Origin: Streptomyces olivaceoviridis
Lineage (GTDB): Bacteria > Actinomycetota > Actinomycetes > Streptomycetales > Streptomycetaceae
Assembly: GCF_014650115.1 (NCBI RefSeq)
Contig: NZ_BMUI01000017.1
Coordinates: 124,001-188,000, forward strand
Direction of reading: 5' to 3'
DNA: 64,000 nt
Shown: piece by piece, positions 60,726 to 64,000 of the stretch
Position numbering within the stretch: the first letter of the stretch is position 1
Layout: each line of letters begins with the position of its first letter
Notes under the pieces: model-generated
Database searches by the model: none
What the model was told of the DNA's origin: nothing
The model's input: the letters and a program-made list of their open reading frames with translations, nothing else
Translations under genes and position numbers: made by a program

Positions 60726-60926
60726 GTCCGCGACAGTAGGGGCCGCCGCCCCGCGGCTCTTGACCATGAGCGCATGGGCTGTGATCCGGCAGCGCAGCCC
60801 CGGTCACTGTCTTGTCACTCTTTTCGCACATCCACCGGCCTACGCTCCCGGCGAGGCGGAGCCGACTGCGGATTCCCCGGCACGGCCGCTTCAAACACAG
60901 CAACGGTTCAGAGGCAAGGGCGGTTC

Positions 60927-61910
60927 ATGTCCCGCACAGGCACATCCCTCATCGGCAGGCGCACGGTCGGCCCATCCACGGCCGGCACGTCACCGGGCAG
61001 CAGGATGCGGCGGATGCCCATGGGCCTGGACATCGTGATCAGGGACGCGGTACCCGCAGGCCTGCCCCGGGAGAGGCCGCCGAGCGCGCCGCCGGCTCCC
61101 GCCGCGGGTCCCCGGCGGCTCATCGCCCGGGAAGGCGGCGAGTACCTCTTCGTGGGGCTGCGCGGCGCCGGCGGCGTCTTACTCGGGCGGCAGTCCGCCA
61201 CGGACACGGCCCTCGGCCCCGGCGACATCTGCTTCTACGACGTGCACCAGCCCCCGGTGCTGGACTTCCCCCGGCACGCCCGCCTGAAGGTCTTCCTGCT
61301 CTCGCGCCACCTGCTCGGGCTGGCCCGGTCGGACGTGCCCCGCCTCACACACGCCCCGGTCACCCCGACGTCCCGGCTGGGCGCCCTGTTCTCGCCGTTC
61401 CTGTCCGACTTCGCCGACACGGCGGCGGCCCGGTCCGCGGTCGGCGACATGCTCGCCTGGAACGCCGTGAGCCTGCTGTCCACCCTGGCCGGCGAACATC
61501 TGGCCGACCAGGCGCGGGGGCGGGAGCCGGACACCCGGGCGCCGCTGATGTCGGACATCCTGGACTTCATCGACCTGCGGCTCAGCGACACCGGCCTGTC
61601 CCCGAAGACGATCGCCCGCGCGCACCACATCTCCGTCCGCTACCTGCACAAGCTGTTCCGGGAGGAGGGCACGACGGTCGGCCGGCTCATCCAGCGCCGG
61701 CGGCTGGCCGAGTGCCGGCGCGTCCTCACCCTGCGTTCCGCGGAGAACCTGACCATCGCGGCTGTCGCGCACCGCTGGGGCTTCGCGAGCCCCACCCACT
61801 TCAGCCGTGTGTTCCGCGCCACCTACGGGATGTCGCCCAGTGAATGGCGGGAGTTGGCCGGGCGGGGCGACCGGGAGGCCGGGGGAATGCCCCGGCCTCC
61901 CGGTCCGTGA
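60927..61910 (+). CDS. AraC family transcriptional regulator with a TTA codon
   Basis: A 327-residue AraC-type regulator. The first 200 residues have an AraC_binding-like part (LIAREGGEYLFVGLRGAGG, GDICFYDVHQPPVLDFPRHARLKVFLLSRHLLGL). The C-terminal part (SPKTIARAHHISVRYLHKLFREEGTTVGRLIQRRRLAECRRVLTLRS, VAHRWGFASPTHFSRVFRATYGMSPSEWRE) is the paired helix-turn-helix. It is a paralogue of the AraC gene at 39749-40813. Codon 85 (61179-61181) is TTA, so translation should need bldA tRNA, a hallmark of developmental regulators. AAGGG lies 6 bases before ATG 60927. A 16-bp hairpin overlaps the 3' end (61869-61905). The MFS gene is divergent. Confidence 0.9.
   Translation: MSRTGTSLIGRRTVGPSTAGTSPGSRMRRMPMGLDIVIRDAVPAGLPRERPPSAPPAPAAGPRRLIAREGGEYLFVGLRGAGGVLLGRQSATDTALGPGDICFYDVHQPPVLDFPRHARLKVFLLSRHLLGLARSDVPRLTHAPVTPTSRLGALFSPFLSDFADTAAARSAVGDMLAWNAVSLLSTLAGEHLADQARGREPDTRAPLMSDILDFIDLRLSDTGLSPKTIARAHHISVRYLHKLFREEGTTVGRLIQRRRLAECRRVLTLRSAENLTIAAVAHRWGFASPTHFSRVFRATYGMSPSEWRELAGRGDREAGGMPRPPGP
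61869..61905. terminator. Hairpin overlapping the 3' end of the AraC gene
   Basis: A perfect 16-bp stem (61869-61884 with 61890-61905) with a 5-base loop, placed in the last codons of araC, 5 bases before its stop end (61910). It lies between convergent genes (DUF1275 stop at 61919), so probably terminates both. Confidence 0.7.
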
Positions 61911-61918
61911 CTCCTCCG

Positions 61919-62656
61919 TCAGGACGTCGGCTTGGTCCAGGCGGCACCGTCGGCGGACAGACGGTGGGTCATCACGGAGGTGACCGCCAGGAGCAGCAGG
62001 CACAGGCCCAGGGTGAACACGAGGTGCCCGTGCAGGACGAGTTCCGCGCCGACGAGGGCGCCGAGCAGCATGGCCACCACGGACAGGATCCGCCGGCCGG
62101 GCCTCGGCGCCGCACCGCCCGCCGCCGGCGAGTCCGCGGCCAGACCCGTGAGGGTCAGCGTCAGTACGGTCGTGGTGAGGTCCGGCACGCCGAGGCGCCG
62201 GGCGACCGCGTTCTGCAACCCCATGGCGAGCCCGAGGCACACGATGAGCGTGTACTCGACGCCGGTGGTGACCCGGCCGTCGGCGACCGCCGTGACGACG
62301 ACGGTGACGGCGACCAGCACCGTCTGCGCGGCGGTGGCCGTCTTCAGCAGGTTCCCGCGGTGCCCCGCGAACCGGGTTCCCAGCCGGCCGCCGGTCAGCG
62401 CGCCGGCGAGGAAGGCCGCCAGCGCGACGACGGAGGCGAGCACGGACAGGGTCTGGGCACCTGCCAGGGCGAAGCCGAGGAACACCACGTTGCCCGTCAT
62501 GTTGGCGACGAAGACGTGGCCCAGTGCCAGATAGCTCACCGCGTCGACCAGACCGGTCACCACGGTCAGGGTGAGCATCAGGGGAGGCAGCGGGCCGTGC
62601 CGGTCGCCCTTGGGCGGGACGAGCGTGTGGGCCGCGTCAGTCAGCAGGCTGCGCAT
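61919..62656 (-). CDS. DUF1275 (YoaK-like) membrane protein
   Basis: A 245-residue integral membrane protein with about six to seven helices: LTVVTGLVDAVSYLALGHVFVANMTGNVVFLGFALAG is the DUF1275 signature (TGxxDAxxYLxxGxVFVANMTGN). Function unknown; some members are associated with oxalate or stress genes. Its start (ATG 62656) overlaps the DoxX-like stop by 20 bases, so it is translationally coupled and last in a three-gene operon. Confidence 0.88.
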   Translation of the reverse strand: MRSLLTDAAHTLVPPKGDRHGPLPPLMLTLTVVTGLVDAVSYLALGHVFVANMTGNVVFLGFALAGAQTLSVLASVVALAAFLAGALTGGRLGTRFAGHRGNLLKTATAAQTVLVAVTVVVTAVADGRVTTGVEYTLIVCLGLAMGLQNAVARRLGVPDLTTTVLTLTLTGLAADSPAAGGAAPRPGRRILSVVAMLLGALVGAELVLHGHLVFTLGLCLLLLAVTSVMTHRLSADGAAWTKPTS

Positions 62657-63161
62657 AGGTCTTTCCTTCCGGTACCAGGGGCGGGCGGTGCAGCACGAGC
62701 CGGGTCAGCAGCCCGCTCGCCGGGCCGATCACGATCGCGGCGACCGCGACCCACACCCTCCACGGTGTGATGCCCAGCGCGTGGTCGAGGGACCACGCGC
62801 CGGGCCCCGTGAGGGCCAGCGCCGCGGAGACGACCACGAGGACCAGCGGGTACTCGTAGCCGTCGTTCTGCACCCACAGGCCCTTGGGCCGCTTGACGGT
62901 GCCCGCGACCGTCATCACGCCCATGGCGGCCATCGCCGCCAGGGGCGTGAGCAGACCGGCGGTCAGGAACAGGCCGGCCCCGATCTGGCTGACGCCCGCG
63001 ACGACCGCGGTCAGCCGGCCCCCACGGAACCCGTCGTGCCGGAACTCCTCGGTTCCGCCTGCCAAGCCGTGGCCCCCGAGCCGGAAGCTCACCTTCTGCA
63101 CCCCGTGGCCGGCGATGAGGAGTCCCGCCACCACCCGGAGGACCAGCAGTCCCGCGTCCAT
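62637..63161 (-). CDS. DoxX family membrane protein
   Basis: A 174-residue four-helix membrane protein: LVLRVVAGLLIAGHGVQKVSF, GAGLFLTAGLLTPLAAMAAMGVMTVAGTV, EYPLVLVVVSAALALTGPGAWSLD match DoxX/DoxD-like family. Family members act in quinone-linked redox and membrane integrity functions. ATG 63161 follows CAGGAAGAG; the longer frame begins 24 residues earlier with no site. It lies 52 bases downstream of the isochorismatase-family gene. A C-terminal tail (PEGKTYAQPAD) overlaps the start of the DUF1275 gene. Confidence 0.85.
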   Translation of the reverse strand: MDAGLLVLRVVAGLLIAGHGVQKVSFRLGGHGLAGGTEEFRHDGFRGGRLTAVVAGVSQIGAGLFLTAGLLTPLAAMAAMGVMTVAGTVKRPKGLWVQNDGYEYPLVLVVVSAALALTGPGAWSLDHALGITPWRVWVAVAAIVIGPASGLLTRLVLHRPPLVPEGKTYAQPAD

Positions 63162-63213
63162 CTCTTCCTGCCTGTTCCTGACTCGGTCCTTGATCGCTGT
63201 GCTGGGGAGGGGA

Positions 63214-63876
63214 TCAGCCGGCCGCGTGGCCACCGATGAAGGTCTGGGCGTACACCAGGCCGAGGCCGTAGGCGCCGCCGTGCTCCTTCACGACCTCCGT
63301 CACCGGCACGTACGTCTCGCCGCGGGCCCAGTCACGCTGGAGCTCCAGCAGCACCTGCACCCAGGTGACCGGCACGGCGCCGCCCTGGATCATGCGCTGG
63401 ACGGCGTGCTCGTGGGCCTGCGGGCTGACACCGCCGGACGCGTCGGTGACGACGTACACCTCGTAGCCCTGGGCGATGGCGGAGAGCACCGGCAGCACGA
63501 CGCAGACCTCGGTCCACAGACCGGCGATGACGAGCTTCTTGCGGCCGGTCGCCTTGACGGCCTCGACGAACGCGGCGTCCTCCCAGGCGTTCATCGTGGT
63601 GCGGTCGACGATCTTCTGGTCCGGGAACACGTCCGCGAGCTGCGGCAGGATCGGACCGGAGAAGGACTCGGCGGCCACGGTGCTCAGCACGACGGGCACG
63701 TCGAACACCTTGGCGGCCTTGGCCAGACCCAGGGTGGAGTTGATGATCGCGGTGCGGTCGCCGCTGCCGGTGCCGAAGAACATCTGCGGCTGGTGGTCCA
63801 CGAACAGGACCGCGCAGTTGTCCGGGGTCAGCAGGTCGGGGCTGGGGGACGCGGTGACCTGGGCGATGTCGACCAT
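63214..63876 (-). CDS. Isochorismatase family cysteine hydrolase (YcaC-like)
   Basis: A 220-residue cysteine hydrolase: AVLFVDHQPQMFFG (catalytic Asp near residue 25), VVLSTVAAESFSGP, RTTMNAWEDAAF, and GLWTEVCVVLPVLSA containing the nucleophile Cys near residue 122. Typical of YcaC, nicotinamidase-like enzymes of unknown substrate. ATG 63876 has GGAAAGG about 8 bases upstream. The usual Lys of the triad is not seen at the expected place (KLVIAGL precedes), so this is a family-level call. First gene of the three-gene operon with DoxX and DUF1275. Confidence 0.88.
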   Translation of the reverse strand: MVDIAQVTASPSPDLLTPDNCAVLFVDHQPQMFFGTGSGDRTAIINSTLGLAKAAKVFDVPVVLSTVAAESFSGPILPQLADVFPDQKIVDRTTMNAWEDAAFVEAVKATGRKKLVIAGLWTEVCVVLPVLSAIAQGYEVYVVTDASGGVSPQAHEHAVQRMIQGGAVPVTWVQVLLELQRDWARGETYVPVTEVVKEHGGAYGLGLVYAQTFIGGHAAG

Positions 63877-64000
63877 GAGAGTGCCTTTCCATTCTTGAGT
63901 AACGGCGCGGACGGCGTCCGCGCCGGGCAACGACCGTCCTGGGGACGGGGTCTGTGGGTGTGGACGGAGCGGGGACCGCTCAGAGGACGAAGCAGGGATC
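63877..64000. other. Upstream region of the YcaC-like gene
   Basis: No coding sequence. It contains a 9-bp hairpin (63904-63912 with 63916-63924, 3-base loop) 27 bases upstream of the start codon, without a T tract, perhaps a regulatory structure in the 5' leader. The window ends in it. Confidence 0.5.

Noticed and set aside
60774..60926. Earlier start for the second AraC protein
   Set aside because: The extra N-terminal 51 residues are non-homologous; AAGGG at 6 bases supports ATG 60927.

Overview
The window is chromosomal DNA of a Streptomyces or very close relative. It has very high G+C, third-position GC bias, many actinobacterial family proteins (an SsgA-like sporulation protein, a gamma-butyrolactone-receptor-type TetR, a DUF5709 protein, LytR-CpsA-Psr and LAL/LuxR regulators), and TTA codons confined to three genes. 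No rRNA, tRNA, CRISPR, insertion sequence or prophage was seen. The layout is many short operons, often divergent pairs of an enzyme and its regulator, with strong GC hairpins at operon ends.

Layout. 1-3,994: end of a SAM methyltransferase, a 584-base regulatory and repeat spacer, an SDR enzyme with two upstream operators, a WGR/beta-propeller protein and peptidase E. 4,101-8,926: glycerolipid island, with glpD-tetR divergent from an alkylglycerone-phosphate-synthase-like flavoenzyme and a diacylglycerol-kinase-family lipid kinase. 8,989-17,208: degenerate Nudix protein, ClpC-like AAA+ unfoldase, STAS protein, secreted trypsin-like protease, methyltransferase, ArsR regulator and LCP cell-wall ligase. 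17,242-24,302: membrane proteins, ECF sigma factor, MFS pump, ScbR-like TetR, SgcJ-like/MarR divergent pair and a frameshifted methyltransferase. 24,303-32,857: MMPL exporter, SDR/TetR divergent pair, ACT protein, orphan FAD subunit, a kinase-ferredoxin-MBL fusion ORF, and a secreted VOC protein with a TTA codon.

32,920-41,907: sugar ABC importer (binding protein and two permeases, no ATPase), alpha/beta hydrolase with a TTA codon, a large LAL regulator, an AraC regulator and an NmrA-like protein. 41,999-49,358: cydABDC operon for a short-Q-loop (CIO-like) bd oxidase with separate CydD and CydC, preceded by dps and an SsgA-like gene. 49,629-50,977: pirin and GNAT. 51,242-59,062: molybdenum hydroxylase operon (large, FAD and 2Fe-2S subunits), an ACMSD-like amidohydrolase, the XdhC maturation factor and a PoxB-type TPP enzyme, plausibly one catabolic or detoxification pathway of unknown substrate. 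59,073-64,000: MFS exporter with a C-terminal extension, a TTA-containing AraC regulator, and a DUF1275-DoxX-isochorismatase-family operon.

Main themes are redox and respiratory adaptation (bd oxidase, Dps, pirin, PoxB, Mo hydroxylase), membrane and lipid metabolism, and developmental control through bldA. The least understood items are the kinase-ferredoxin-MBL ORF, the lipid island and the Mo hydroxylase operon.
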